Below, in pieces: positions 25,325 through 34,828 of a stretch of 64,000 bases of DNA. The translations under genes were made by a program, and so were the position numbers. The notes beneath the pieces are model-generated. The model was not told where the DNA came from. It saw only the letters and a list, made by a program, of their open reading frames with translations, and made no database searches. The stretch is from Ideonella paludis. Lineage in GTDB: Bacteria; Pseudomonadota; Gammaproteobacteria; Burkholderiales; Burkholderiaceae_C. The stretch is taken from the NCBI RefSeq assembly GCF_018069865.1, contig NZ_JAGQDG010000001.1, positions 496,001 through 560,000 on the forward strand, written 5' to 3'. Position 1 is the stretch's first letter. Each line of letters begins with the position of its first letter.

Positions 25325-27043
25325 TCAGGACGCGGTGGCCGCGTCAGCGGGGGTGTCGCGGTGCATGGCCTCGGGCGCGCTCACGCCCAGCAGCGCCAGC
25401 GCATTGCGCAGCACGGTGGCGGTGGCGGCCAGCAGGGCCAGGCGGGCGCGGGCCAGGGCGGCGTCATCCACCAAGAAGCGCTCGGCCGCGTAATAGCTGT
25501 GGAAAGCCCCGGCCAGGTCGCGCAGGTAAAAGGCCACGTCGTGCGGGGCCAGCGAGGCGGCGGCGCTGCTGAGCATGTCCGGGTACTCGGCCAGCTTCAT
25601 CATCAGCGCGGCTTCCGCTGGCGCGGTCAGCAGGCTCAGGTCGGCGCCGGCCAAGGCCGCAGCGTCCAGGCCTTGCTTAGCGCCTTGGCTCAGCACCGAG
25701 CAGATGCGCGCGTGGGCGTACTGCACGTAGAACACCGGGTTCTCGTCGTTCTGCTTGAGCGCCAGGTCCACATCAAAGGTGAACTCGGTGTCGGCCTTGC
25801 GGCTGATCAGGAAGAAGCGCACGGCGTCGCGGCTGGTCCAGTCGATCAGGTCGCGCAAGGTCACATAGCTGCCCGCACGCTTGCTGATCTTGACCTCGGC
25901 GCCGTCGCGCACCACCCGCACCATGGTGTTGAGCACATAGTCGGGGAAGCCTTTGGGAATGCCCAGGCCTACGCCCTGCAGGCCGGCGCGCACGCGGGCA
26001 ATGGTGCCGTGATGGTCGGTGCCCTGGAAGTTGATGCATTGGCCAAAGCCGCGCTCGAACTTGGCCACGTGGTAGGCCACGTCCGGCACAAAGTAGGTGT
26101 AGCTGCCGTCGGACTTGCGCATCACGCGGTCTTTGTCGTCCCCGTCATCGGTGGTGCGCAGCCACAGCGCGCCGCCCTCTTCAAAGGTCTTGCCGGCGTC
26201 CACCAAGCGCTGCACGGTCTGCTCGACCCGGCCGCTGCTGTAGAGGCTGGACTCCAGGAAGTAATGGTCAAAGCTGACGCCAAAGGCCTGCAAGTCCAGG
26301 TCTTGCTCGTGGCGCAGATAGGCCACGGCAAATTGGCGGATGTTGTCTAGGTCGTCCGGGTCGCCCGAGGCGGTGAACTCGCGGTCGTCGGCCTTGACGG
26401 TTTTCTTGGCCAGGTAGTCGGCCGCAATGTCGGCGATGTAGTCGCCGTTGTAGGCGCTTTCGGGCCAGCCGGCATCGCCGGGCTTCAGGCCCTTGATGCG
26501 GGCATGGGTGGAGCTGGCCAAGGTGGCAATCTGCACCCCGGCGTCGTTGTAATAGAACTCGCGGTGGACTTCATAGCCCTGAGTCTCAAAGAGATGGGCC
26601 ATGCTGTCGCCCAAGGCGCCTTGGCGGGCGTGGCCCACATGCAAGGGGCCGGTGGGGTTGGCGGAGACAAACTCCAGCAAGAGCTTTTGGCCCTTGGCCG
26701 GCTGGTGGCCAAAGCGGTCTTGGGCCTGCAACACCTCGGCCACCACCGCCTGCTTGGCGGCCGGGGCCAGGCGCAGGTTGATGAAGCCGGGGCCAGCGAT
26801 CTCCAGCGCTGAGACCCAGCGCGCGAACTCGGGCGTGGCCTGCAGCGCGGCGATCAGGCGCTCGGCCACCGCGCGCGGGTTGGACTTGAGGGGCTTGGCC
26901 AGTTGCATGGCGGCCGTGATGGCCAGGTCGCCATGAGCCGCTTGTTTGGGGCTCTCGAACTGGGGCTGAAGGGGGGTGTCGGGTGCCAGCTCGGCGACCA
27001 CGCGGGCCAGCGCGTGCTGGAGCTCTGCCTTGGCTTGAATCAT
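25325..27043 (-). CDS. argS: Arginyl-tRNA synthetase
   Basis: This class I synthetase charges tRNA-Arg. Visible are an N-terminal additional domain, the HIGH-type motif PLHVGHARQ (HVGH 135-138) after FVSANPTG, a KMSKS equivalent [11 protein letters not shown] and a C-terminal anticodon-binding helical domain ending at [10 protein letters not shown]. At 572 residues it is normal. It is first in argS-SPOR-dsbA. Confidence 0.98.
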   Translation of the reverse strand: MIQAKAELQHALARVVAELAPDTPLQPQFESPKQAAHGDLAITAAMQLAKPLKSNPRAVAERLIAALQATPEFARWVSALEIAGPGFINLRLAPAAKQAVVAEVLQAQDRFGHQPAKGQKLLLEFVSANPTGPLHVGHARQGALGDSMAHLFETQGYEVHREFYYNDAGVQIATLASSTHARIKGLKPGDAGWPESAYNGDYIADIAADYLAKKTVKADDREFTASGDPDDLDNIRQFAVAYLRHEQDLDLQAFGVSFDHYFLESSLYSSGRVEQTVQRLVDAGKTFEEGGALWLRTTDDGDDKDRVMRKSDGSYTYFVPDVAYHVAKFERGFGQCINFQGTDHHGTIARVRAGLQGVGLGIPKGFPDYVLNTMVRVVRDGAEVKISKRAGSYVTLRDLIDWTSRDAVRFFLISRKADTEFTFDVDLALKQNDENPVFYVQYAHARICSVLSQGAKQGLDAAALAGADLSLLTAPAEAALMMKLAEYPDMLSSAAASLAPHDVAFYLRDLAGAFHSYYAAERFLVDDAALARARLALLAATATVLRNALALLGVSAPEAMHRDTPADAATAS

Positions 27044-27220
27044 GGGGGCGATTCTACGGGGGCTGCACGCGCTCGCCGGGCGCCGGCACGCGAGGGTGTC
27101 TTCGCCGGGCGACTCTGGGGGCTAAATGCCTGCAAAACACCGCATTGATTCACGCAACACGGCGCTTTTGCTGCTGGCACAGTCACAGCAACCCTGCGGC
27201 TTGCTGTCTGCCGCGCCCCT

Positions 27221-28654
27221 TTGCCGCCCGCAACGCCCGCTTTGACCTTGAGCTCCAGCCACGCCCATCGCGCCTCGCGCAGCCAGACCCGCACGCGGGC
27301 TGACCCGCTGCCGCCGCCCCCGCTGATGGGGCCGCAGCCCATTCCTTCTTATATTGGCAAGTATCAGGTGCTGCGCAAGCTGGGCGAGGGCGCCACCAGC
27401 GATGTGTTCTTGGCCTATGACGAGTTCCATGGCCGGGAAGTGGCCCTGAAGCGCGCCCGCCCCACGGCTGGGCGGCCCGCCAATGAGGCTCACTTTGCCT
27501 CACGCTTTTTTGCCGCCGAGGCAGCCCTGGTCGGCCGCCTGCACCACCCGAATGTGGTGCAGATCATGGACGCCTTTGACGACCCGGTGGCGCCTTACTT
27601 GGTGATGGAGTTCGTGCCGGGCGTCACCCTGCGCAGCTTTTGCCAACCCAGCCGCTTGCTGCCGCTGGAGCAGGTGGTGGAAATCGGCTTCAAATGCGCC
27701 ATGGCCTTGGGCTATGTCTGGCGCCAGGGCCTGATCCACCGCGATGTGAAGCCCGCCAATATCTTGGCCGCCATCGATGAACAAGGCGAGATCACCGACG
27801 TCAAGCTCAGCGACTTTGGCAGTGTGCTGAACTTTCACTCCGACGCCACCCAAGTCCACCGCGTGGGCTCCTTGGCCTATATGTCGCCCGAGCAATTGGA
27901 CGGCGCCACGCTGGACTGCCGCGCCGACATCTACTCATTGGGCGCGGTGCTCTACCACCTGATCTGTGGCCGCCCACCCTTTGAGGCCGAAACTCAAGGC
28001 GCGCTGCTCAACCTGATCTGCCATGCCCAGCCCCTGCCCTTGACGGGCCTGCGAGAAGGCGTGACCGAAGCCCTGGACCGCCTGGTGCGCGGCGCCCTGG
28101 CCAAAGACCGTGGCAACCGCCCCAGCAGTTGGGACGAATTTGCGCAGGCGCTCTCCGCGCTGATCACCAACAACGAAGTGCCGCGCGGGCGCCTGCAGCA
28201 AGTGCTGGACTCCGAGCGCTTCAACCTGCTGCGCTCGCTAGAGTTCTTCGAGGGCTTTGGCGATGTGGAGCTGTGGGAGGTGGTGCACCGGGCCCGGTGG
28301 CTGCGCTTTCCGTATGGCCACCGCATCTACAAGCGCGGCCAAGAGGGCAATCAGTTCTACATCATTGGCCAAGGCGAGGTCGAGGTCTACCGCGAGGGCG
28401 AAAAGGTTGCCACCCTGGGGGCCGGCACCTCGGTGGGCGAGATGGCCTACCTGGCGCCCAGCCCGGACTTGAAGCGCCACAGCACCGATGTGGTGGTTAG
28501 CAAGGCCGCCACGGTGGTGAGCTTCACGCCCGATATGCTGGCCCAGTTGCAAGCCGAAACCCGGCACCGTTTCGACACCGCCTTCATCCGCGTGCTGGTG
28601 CGGCGGCTACATGCTGCGCACGAAGCGCTGGCCCACCCGCGCCGCATTCTGTAG
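27221..28654 (+). CDS. Ser/Thr protein kinase fused to a cyclic-nucleotide-binding-like domain
   Basis: About residues 48-315 form a Hanks-type kinase: G-loop GEGATSDVF, Lys77 in VALKRA, catalytic HRDVKPAN (173-180), DFG (198-200) and MSPEQL. About 345-465 is a cNMP-binding fold (YKRGQEGNQFYIIGQGEVEVYREGEKVATLGAGTSVGEMA split by short loops). The arrangement suggests ligand-gated kinase activity. The long frame begins at a TTG; an ATG at 27326 (MGPQPIPSYIG) is an alternative start that still gives a full kinase. It is divergent from argS with no obvious partner. Confidence 0.92.
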   Translation: MPPATPALTLSSSHAHRASRSQTRTRADPLPPPPLMGPQPIPSYIGKYQVLRKLGEGATSDVFLAYDEFHGREVALKRARPTAGRPANEAHFASRFFAAEAALVGRLHHPNVVQIMDAFDDPVAPYLVMEFVPGVTLRSFCQPSRLLPLEQVVEIGFKCAMALGYVWRQGLIHRDVKPANILAAIDEQGEITDVKLSDFGSVLNFHSDATQVHRVGSLAYMSPEQLDGATLDCRADIYSLGAVLYHLICGRPPFEAETQGALLNLICHAQPLPLTGLREGVTEALDRLVRGALAKDRGNRPSSWDEFAQALSALITNNEVPRGRLQQVLDSERFNLLRSLEFFEGFGDVELWEVVHRARWLRFPYGHRIYKRGQEGNQFYIIGQGEVEVYREGEKVATLGAGTSVGEMAYLAPSPDLKRHSTDVVVSKAATVVSFTPDMLAQLQAETRHRFDTAFIRVLVRRLHAAHEALAHPRRIL

Positions 28655-28882
28655 CACCAGCCCTTGGCTCATGCATCGTGCCGCGGCTCATGCGGCCAGC
28701 CCCCAGGCCTGCGACAAATTTGCACCCCATGTGCACCGTTTGCTGCGCGTCCGCGTTGTGCGCTTGTCTTGTCGCACTGAACCTGCTGCAATGCGCAGCG
28801 GAGGCGCCCCAAGGCACTTCTGCGGCATTAGGTCTGACTACTAAAGCCACCCACGGACTGTCACTCTGAGGAGAACCCACCC

Positions 28883-29311
28883 ATGAAGAACGTTATCAGC
28901 GCTACCGTCATCGCCCTGTTCGCACTGGCCGCACAAGCCCAGACCGCCCCAGCCGCATCGCCTGCTGTCCCCGCTGCCAAGCCCATGCCTGCCACCGTCA
29001 CGGCCACCAAGCCTGCCGCTGCGCCGGCTGCTGCAGCCCCTGCCACCCCGGCCCCTGCACCCGCTGCGGCTCCCGCGTCGGACGCCAAAGAGCCGACCAA
29101 GCAGCAAAACAAGATGAAGACTTGCAATGCCGACGCCAAGGCCAAAGACCTGAAAGGCGACGAGCGCAAGAAGTTCATGAGCGAGTGCCTCTCCGCCAGC
29201 AAGCAAGAGAAGCAGCAGGACAAGATGAAGACCTGCAACGCTGACGCCAAGGCCAAAGACCTGAAGGGCGACGAGCGCAAGAAGTTCATGAGCTCTTGCT
29301 TGAAGGGCTGA
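28883..29311 (+). CDS. PsiF-repeat secreted protein
   Basis: A signal peptide (MKNVISATVIALFALAAQAQ) is followed by an Ala/Pro-rich low-complexity linker and two PsiF repeats (KMKTCNADAKAKDLKGDERK, then KFMSECL or KFMSSCL), each with paired Cys. The repeats are almost identical at DNA level (29111-29182 and 29222-29293), which points to a recent internal duplication. PsiF in E. coli is a phosphate-starvation-induced protein of unknown function. A good SD (GAGGAG) precedes the ATG. The gene ends at the first of two 80-bp hairpin repeats and then an intrinsic terminator. Confidence 0.9.
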   Translation: MKNVISATVIALFALAAQAQTAPAASPAVPAAKPMPATVTATKPAAAPAAAAPATPAPAPAAAPASDAKEPTKQQNKMKTCNADAKAKDLKGDERKKFMSECLSASKQEKQQDKMKTCNADAKAKDLKGDERKKFMSSCLKG

Positions 29312-29470
29312 GCTCGGACATAGGCAGTCCAGTGGACTGCCTATGCCTAGCGAAGGGTCGAGCCATTGGCGAGACGCGGCCTGCAAGGCGAGCCCGGACG
29401 CAGACAGTCCAGTCGACTGTCTGCGCCTAGCGAAGGGTCGAGCCATTGGCGAGACCTGGGACTACCCCTC
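29311..29470. repeat. Two tandem 80-bp units each with a covarying hairpin
   Basis: Unit 1 (29311-29390) and unit 2 (29391-29470) align end to end. Each has a palindrome (29320-29344 and 29399-29425) followed by an identical 31-base stretch (29345-29375 and 29425-29455). Palindrome 1 pairs ATAGGCAGTC with GACTGCCTAT and palindrome 2 pairs CGCAGACAGTC with GACTGTCTGCG. Differences between the units are compensated on the opposite arm, so pairing is conserved. Function is unknown; it may stabilise the psiF-like mRNA end or be a mobile repeat. Confidence 0.8.
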
Positions 29471-29471
29471 A

Positions 29472-29496
29472 AAGCCCGGCACCTGCCGGGCTTTTT
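29472..29496 (+). terminator. Intrinsic terminator after psiF-like gene
   Basis: Stem AAGCCCGGC and GCCGGGCTT with loop ACCT is followed by TTT. It lies between the psiF-like gene and the convergent LysR gene and can serve the plus strand. Confidence 0.85.
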
Positions 29497-29505
29497 GCTG
29501 GGCGC

Positions 29506-30423
29506 TCAGACCCGCTGCGAGCGGCTCCAATACCCCGGGTCCCCATAACTGTGCTTTAAAAAGTCCATCCACAGCCGCACCCGCAGCGGCAGGTGGCGGG
29601 CACTGGGGACGACGGCGTAGATGCCGTTGGGTGGGGCGGCAAAATCGTCCAGCACGCTGACCAAGCGGCCGGCGGCCAAGTCGGCCTGTACTTCCCAGGT
29701 GCTGCGCCAGGCAATGCCAAGGCCGCGCAAGCACCACTCGTGCAGCACCTGGCCGTCGCTGCAGTCCAGGCGGCCGCCGGGCCGTAGGTGGCTGACCACG
29801 CCGTCCACGCTGAAGGCCCAGCCGCGGGTTTGGCTGGCTTCGCTGCTCAGCGTCAGGCATTGGTGGCGGCCCAGGTCTTGGGGGCTGCTCGGCGTGCCCG
29901 CGCGGCGCAGGTACTCGGGCGTGGCCACGCAGAGGCGCCGGTTGTCGGCCAAGCGTACGCCCACCAGGCTGGAGTCGGGCAGGTCGCCCACGCGCACGGC
30001 ACAGTCAAAACCTTCGTTGACGATGTCCACCACCCGGTCTGAGAGGTTGAGCGACAAGCTCACTTCGGGGTGCTGGGCCAGAAAACCGGGCACCAGCGGC
30101 GCCACATGGCGGCGCCCAAAACCGGCCGGCGCCGTAACACGTAAGTGACCACTCGCTTTGACGCCACCCGCTGACACGCTGGCCTCAGCGTTGTTGAAAT
30201 CCACCAGAAGGCGCTGGCAGTCCTCTAAAAAAGCGCTGCCTTCGTGGGTCAGGCTGATGCGGCGAGTGGTGCGCTGCAGCAGCTTGACGCCCAGGCGCTC
30301 TTCCAGGGCGTCCATACGCCGCCCGATCACCGCCGGGGCCACGCCCTCGGCCTGGGCAGCGGCGGTCAGGCTGCCTTTTTGGGCCACGGCGACAAAGGTC
30401 TCGATCTGCTTGAGGCGGTCCAT
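29506..30423 (-). CDS. LysR-family transcriptional regulator
   Basis: The N-terminal winged HTH (MDRLKQIETFVAVAQKGSLTAAA, then VIGRRMDALEERLGVKLL) is followed by a LysR substrate domain. The start is the ATG at 30423, which matches family alignments; a longer frame to 30477 would run through a palindromic operator. It is divergent from the HAD dehalogenase and malate synthase genes, 74 bp apart, and may control them. Its effector is unknown. Confidence 0.93.
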   Translation of the reverse strand: MDRLKQIETFVAVAQKGSLTAAAQAEGVAPAVIGRRMDALEERLGVKLLQRTTRRISLTHEGSAFLEDCQRLLVDFNNAEASVSAGGVKASGHLRVTAPAGFGRRHVAPLVPGFLAQHPEVSLSLNLSDRVVDIVNEGFDCAVRVGDLPDSSLVGVRLADNRRLCVATPEYLRRAGTPSSPQDLGRHQCLTLSSEASQTRGWAFSVDGVVSHLRPGGRLDCSDGQVLHEWCLRGLGIAWRSTWEVQADLAAGRLVSVLDDFAAPPNGIYAVVPSARHLPLRVRLWMDFLKHSYGDPGYWSRSQRV

Positions 30424-30433
30424 CTTTGCGTAG

Positions 30434-30453
30434 AAGTCATGAATCCATGACTT
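30434..30453. promoter_or_regulatory. Candidate LysR operator
   Basis: A perfect 8-bp inverted repeat, AAGTCATG and CATGACTT, has a 4-base spacer AATC. It lies 11 bp before the LysR start and 45 bp before the HAD start, in the short divergent gap. The size and position fit autoregulation plus control of the neighbour. Confidence 0.55.
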
Positions 30454-30497
30454 TTGGTGCGGGTAATGTGTAGCCAAGTATCGAATAAATTGGCGAC

Positions 30498-31214
30498 ATG
30501 GAAAAGAGCCCCGCCCTCAGCCGCCCTGCGCCTCATGCTGCACCCCGCGCGGTGCTGTTCGACGCCTATGGCACCTTGTTCGACGTCTACAGCGTTGCGC
30601 TGGTGGCCGAGCAGCTCTTTGCGGGCCAGGGCGAGCGCTTGGCCCAGCTGTGGCGCGACAAGCAGATCGAATACACCCGCTTGGTCTCCATGAGTGGCCC
30701 CAAGCATTACCAGCCGTTTTGGACACTGACCCGCAGTGCCCTGCAGTGGACGGCCGCCCGCCTGAACCTGGCCTGGAGCACAGACGCCGAAGAGCGGCTG
30801 ATGAACCAGTACCGGCATCTCTCGGCCTTCCCCGAGAACCGCGAGGTGCTGGAAGCGCTGAAGCGCCAGGGCGTGCCGGCGGGCATCCTGTCTAATGGCG
30901 ACCCCGACATGTTGGCCATCGCTGTGCGCAGCGCGGGCCTGAGCGATTTGATTGCCCCCGTGCTGAGCGTGCACACCACCCGCCGCTTCAAGACCGACCC
31001 AGCCGCCTACCAGGTGGGGGTCGATGCACTGGGCCTGCCGCCCAAGGAGATCTTGTTCGTCTCCAGCAATGGCTGGGATGCCATCGGCGCGACCTGGTTT
31101 GGCTACACCACGCTGTGGGTCAACCGGGCCGGCGCGCCGCTGGAAGCCCTGGGCACCGCACCCACCGTGCAGGGCACCAGCCTGCGCGATGTGATGAGTT
31201 TCTTTCCCGCTTAA
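30498..31214 (+). CDS. Haloacid dehalogenase type II (HAD superfamily)
   Basis: HAD motif I is VLFDAYGTLFDVYS (about 18-31), with the nucleophile Asp. Motif II is ILSNGDPDML, the motif III Lys lies near RRFKTDPAAYQ, and motif IV is FVSSNGWDAIGA. The pattern matches L-2-haloacid dehalogenases, which hydrolyse haloacetates or halopropionates to hydroxyacids such as glycolate. At 238 residues it is normal. The next gene, malate synthase G, would consume glyoxylate derived from glycolate, so the pair makes metabolic sense. Confidence 0.9.
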   Translation: MEKSPALSRPAPHAAPRAVLFDAYGTLFDVYSVALVAEQLFAGQGERLAQLWRDKQIEYTRLVSMSGPKHYQPFWTLTRSALQWTAARLNLAWSTDAEERLMNQYRHLSAFPENREVLEALKRQGVPAGILSNGDPDMLAIAVRSAGLSDLIAPVLSVHTTRRFKTDPAAYQVGVDALGLPPKEILFVSSNGWDAIGATWFGYTTLWVNRAGAPLEALGTAPTVQGTSLRDVMSFFPA

Positions 31215-31250
31215 TCCTCCCGTTTTTCTTACCTTCCTCTAGGACTTGCA

Positions 31251-33476
31251 ATGAGCAACCGCACCACCGTCCATGGCCTGCAAGTGGCCACGAACCTCTA
31301 CAACTTCGTCAATGAGCAGGTGCTGCCCGGCACCGGCGTAGAGCAAGCCGCTTTCTGGGCCGGCTTTGACAAGCTGGTGGCTGACCTGGCCCCCAAGAAC
31401 GCCGCCCTGCTGGCCGAGCGCGACCGCATCCAAGCCGAGATGGACGCCTGGCACCAAGCCAACCCAGGCCCGATCAAGAAGGCCAAGGCCTATCGCAAGC
31501 ACCTGGAAAAGATTGGCTACCTGGTGGCCGACCCAGGCGACGTGAAGGCCACCACCAAGAACGTGGACGCTGAATTGGCCACGCAAGCCGGCCCGCAGTT
31601 GGTGGTGCCCATCACCAACGCCCGCTATGCGCTGAACGCCGCCAACGCCCGCTGGGGCAGCTTGTATGACGCGCTCTACGGCACCGACGCGCTGAGCGAA
31701 GACGACGGCGCCACCAAAGCCGGCCCGAATGGCGAGGCCTACAACCCCGTGCGCGGCGCCAAGGTCATCAACTACTGCCGCCACGTGCTGGACCGCACCG
31801 CCCCGCTGCAAAAGGGCTCGCATGTGGACTCCACCGGCTATGCCGTGGTGCAAGGCGCGCTGCAAGTCACGCTGGCCAATGGCCAAACCGTGGGCCTGAA
31901 GAAAGCCGCTCAATTGATTGGTTACCAGGGCGACGCTGCGGCGCCGACCGCCGTGCTGCTGGAGCACAACGGCCTGCACCTGGAGATCCGCGTGAACCGC
32001 AACACCACCATCGGCGCCTCGGACGCCGCCGGTGTCAGCGACCTGGTGATCGAATCGGCCCTGTCCACCATCTTGGACTTGGAAGACTCGGTGGCCGTGG
32101 TGGATGCCGACGACAAGGTGCAAGCCTATGGCAACTGGCTGGGCATCTTGAAGGGTGACCTGACCGAGACCGTCAGCAAGGGCGGCAAGACCTTCACCCG
32201 CGGCCTGAACCCCGACCGCGAATACACGACGCCCAAGGGCGGCACCATCGTGCTGCACGGCCGCTCGCTGCTGTTTGTGCGCAATGTGGGCCACCTGATG
32301 AGCAACCCCGCCATCCTCTGGGGTGAGGCCGGCCAAGAGATCCCTGAGGGCATCATGGATGCCGTCATCACCACCACCATCGCCCTGCACGACCTGCAAG
32401 GCCGGGGCCAACTGCCCAGCGGTGAGTCGGTGCGCAACAGCCGCACCGGCAGCGTCTACATCGTCAAGCCCAAGATGCACGGCCCCACCGAAGTGGCGTT
32501 TGCGGACGAGCTGTTCACCCGCGTGGAGAAGCTGCTGGGCCTGAAGGCCAACACCGTCAAGCTGGGCATCATGGACGAAGAGCGCCGCACCTCCGTCAAC
32601 CTCAAGGCCTGCATTGGCGCCGCCAAGGCCCGCGTGGCCTTCATCAACACCGGCTTCCTGGACCGCACCGGCGACGAGATGCACACCGCCATGCGCGCCG
32701 GCCCCATGATGCGCAAGGGCGACATGAAGACCAGCGCCTGGATCCAGGCCTATGAGCGCAACAACGTGCTGGTGGGCCTGCAATGCGGCCTGCGTGGCAA
32801 GGCGCAAATTGGCAAGGGCATGTGGGCCATGCCTGACCTGATGGCCGCGATGCTGCAGCAAAAGATTGGCCACCCCAAGGCCGGTGCCAACACCGCCTGG
32901 ACCCCCAGCCCCACCGCCGCCACGCTGCACGCGCTGCACTACCACCAGGTGGACGTGTTCGGCGTGCAAAAGGCGCTGGAAAAGGCCGACAAAGCCAGCG
33001 ACCGTGCGGCCGTGCGCGAAGAGATCCTTGAAGGCCTGCTCAGCATCCCCGTGGTCAAGCAGGCCAAATGGAGCGCCGAGGAAGTGCAGCAAGAGCTGGA
33101 CAACAACGCCCAGGGCATCTTGGGCTATGTGGTGCGCTGGGTCGACCAAGGCATTGGCTGCTCCAAGGTGCCCGACATCCACAACGTCGGCCTGATGGAA
33201 GACCGCGCCACGCTGCGCATCTCCAGCCAGCACATGGCCAACTGGCTGCGCCACGGCGTGGCCACCAAGGCCCAGGTCAAGAGCACCTTCAAGCGCATGG
33301 CCAAGGTGGTGGACAAGCAGAACGCGGGTGACGCGGCCTACAAGCCCCTGGCGGCCAACCCAGAAGGCCCGGCCTACCAAGCCGCGCTGGACCTGGTGCT
33401 CAAGGGCGAAGCCCAGCCCAGCGGCTACACCGAGCCCCTGCTGCACGCATGGCGCTTGAAGGCCAAGGCGGCTTGA
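31251..33476 (+). CDS. glcB: Malate synthase G
   Basis: GlcB condenses glyoxylate with acetyl-CoA to malate. It is the large single-chain G form (741 residues). Conserved stretches include [47 protein letters not shown] and [13 protein letters not shown]. An intrinsic terminator follows. It lies 36 bp after the HAD gene and is probably in the same transcript. Confidence 0.98.
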   Translation: MSNRTTVHGLQVATNLYNFVNEQVLPGTGVEQAAFWAGFDKLVADLAPKNAALLAERDRIQAEMDAWHQANPGPIKKAKAYRKHLEKIGYLVADPGDVKATTKNVDAELATQAGPQLVVPITNARYALNAANARWGSLYDALYGTDALSEDDGATKAGPNGEAYNPVRGAKVINYCRHVLDRTAPLQKGSHVDSTGYAVVQGALQVTLANGQTVGLKKAAQLIGYQGDAAAPTAVLLEHNGLHLEIRVNRNTTIGASDAAGVSDLVIESALSTILDLEDSVAVVDADDKVQAYGNWLGILKGDLTETVSKGGKTFTRGLNPDREYTTPKGGTIVLHGRSLLFVRNVGHLMSNPAILWGEAGQEIPEGIMDAVITTTIALHDLQGRGQLPSGESVRNSRTGSVYIVKPKMHGPTEVAFADELFTRVEKLLGLKANTVKLGIMDEERRTSVNLKACIGAAKARVAFINTGFLDRTGDEMHTAMRAGPMMRKGDMKTSAWIQAYERNNVLVGLQCGLRGKAQIGKGMWAMPDLMAAMLQQKIGHPKAGANTAWTPSPTAATLHALHYHQVDVFGVQKALEKADKASDRAAVREEILEGLLSIPVVKQAKWSAEEVQQELDNNAQGILGYVVRWVDQGIGCSKVPDIHNVGLMEDRATLRISSQHMANWLRHGVATKAQVKSTFKRMAKVVDKQNAGDAAYKPLAANPEGPAYQAALDLVLKGEAQPSGYTEPLLHAWRLKAKAA

Positions 33477-33502
33477 TCCTTCTAGGCCTTTGCCCCCTGC
33501 AC

Positions 33503-33527
33503 AACGGCGCCTCAGGGCGCCGTTTTT
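33503..33527 (+). terminator. Intrinsic terminator after glcB
   Basis: Stem AACGGCGCC and GGCGCCGTT with loop TCAG is followed by TTT, 26 bp after the glcB stop. Confidence 0.9.
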
Positions 33528-33548
33528 CATGTGGCTTATCCTTGCGCC

Positions 33549-33851
33549 ATGGCTTTGAACTACCTCCACTTCGACAGCAGCGACGACGGCGAAGGCCACG
33601 GCACCTGGGACGCCATGGCCAGCGTCAAGCCGCCGCAACTGGGGGCGGTGCTGGCCGAGGTGCAGACCGTGCTGGCCTGGTGCCAAGCCCATGCACCGGG
33701 GCCTTGCGGGCCGCTGGATGACGGTGGAGCGTGGGACGCCGAGCAGCAGCAAACCCAAGAGGGCGACTGGGTGACCGTGACGCTGACCCTCACGGGCCCC
33801 GAAGACTGGGGGCGTGAGATGCTGATGCAGTTCGGCCAGGCCGACTCATAA
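33549..33851 (+). CDS. Small hypothetical protein
   Basis: A 100-residue acidic protein starts at the ATG at 33549 (MALNYLHFDSSDDGEG). It is Trp- and Glu-rich, with no signal peptide or membrane helix. It has good coding character, with GC-rich third positions like its neighbours. I do not recognise a domain. Its stop overlaps the end of the convergent AraC-family gene by 6 bp. Confidence 0.65.
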   Translation: MALNYLHFDSSDDGEGHGTWDAMASVKPPQLGAVLAEVQTVLAWCQAHAPGPCGPLDDGGAWDAEQQQTQEGDWVTVTLTLTGPEDWGREMLMQFGQADS

Positions 33852-34766
33852 CCACAGGCGATAAGGCCAAAAGCCCTCGCCCGTCAGAATGCCCTGGCGC
33901 AGAGCCTCGGGGCTGAGGCCCGTCATGCGGCGGGTCACGCGGCAGAAATGGGCCTGGTCGGTGTAACCCGCCTCCAGCGCCAGTTGGGTCCAGTTCACAT
34001 CCCCCCGCAACTGGGCCGCCACCGCGTCGAAAAACACTTGCTCTGAGCGGCCCATGACCTGCAAGTCGCGCAGTGGCATACCGGCCCAGTGCTTGATGCG
34101 CCGCTCCAACTGGCGCAGGCTGCGGCCACTGGCCGAGGTGGCTGCACGCTGGGCCAGGTGAGCCACCCAGTCACTCATTCTTTGTGTAGCAGGTGCCGCA
34201 GCCGGCCTGCGCTCCGCCCACAAAGGCTCCAGAAAATCTTCCAGCGCCTGCAAGCGTGCCGCATCGTTCGGGGCCGCCAAGACCTGCTCATGCACCGCCT
34301 GCCAAGGGGCGGGCAAGGCCTGGTGGGCGTCCACGAATTGATCGGTCAACTCAGCAGGTGCCAAGCCCGTCAGCGCCTGCAGGGCCTCGGGCATCAGCAT
34401 CACCGTCAGGCTGTGCACGGGGCCAGGGTTCCAACTGGTGCCGGGGCCGGTGCGCGGCCCGCCCAACACCCAGCGTGAGGGCAAGGCCTGCCGCGGCGCC
34501 TCAGGCGTGGTGGGCAGGTGTTGAGGGTCGTCGGGCCACAAGCTCACCGCCTCGCCCTCCAGCCACCAGGTCAAGCTGCACAAGGGCGTGGCTGGAAAGT
34601 GATTCAGCCGTTGCTCGTCCGCCAGCGCATGCCCCAGCGTGCTGCGCAACATATAGGCCCACACGCAAGACGCCAGTGCCGTGCTGGGCCGCCACAAGCT
34701 GCCCGCAGGCAGCAAGCCCGGCGGCGTAGGAATGGTGGTGTCACAGGGCGTGGCCATGGGGCGCAT
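33846..34766 (-). CDS. AraC-family transcriptional regulator
   Basis: The last about 100 residues carry the double-HTH AraC domain (GRSLRQLERRIKHWAG, then LALEAGYTDQAHFCRVTRRMTGLSPEAL). The N-terminal about 200 residues are a variable sensing domain. It is divergent from the P450 gene (62-bp gap) and may regulate it. Start alternatives are 34766 and 34757, both ATG. Confidence 0.88.
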   Translation of the reverse strand: MRPMATPCDTTIPTPPGLLPAGSLWRPSTALASCVWAYMLRSTLGHALADEQRLNHFPATPLCSLTWWLEGEAVSLWPDDPQHLPTTPEAPRQALPSRWVLGGPRTGPGTSWNPGPVHSLTVMLMPEALQALTGLAPAELTDQFVDAHQALPAPWQAVHEQVLAAPNDAARLQALEDFLEPLWAERRPAAAPATQRMSDWVAHLAQRAATSASGRSLRQLERRIKHWAGMPLRDLQVMGRSEQVFFDAVAAQLRGDVNWTQLALEAGYTDQAHFCRVTRRMTGLSPEALRQGILTGEGFWPYRLWL

Positions 34767-34828
34767 TATTCCTGCCCCTTGTCGGAATCGTTCAATACCT
34801 TGCCCCCCAGCGCTGGCATGCTGCGAGC

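Noticed and set aside
31239-33758. Minus-strand open frame of 839 codons over malate synthase
   Set aside because: It is an antisense shadow of glcB with Gly/His/Val-rich nonsense composition.
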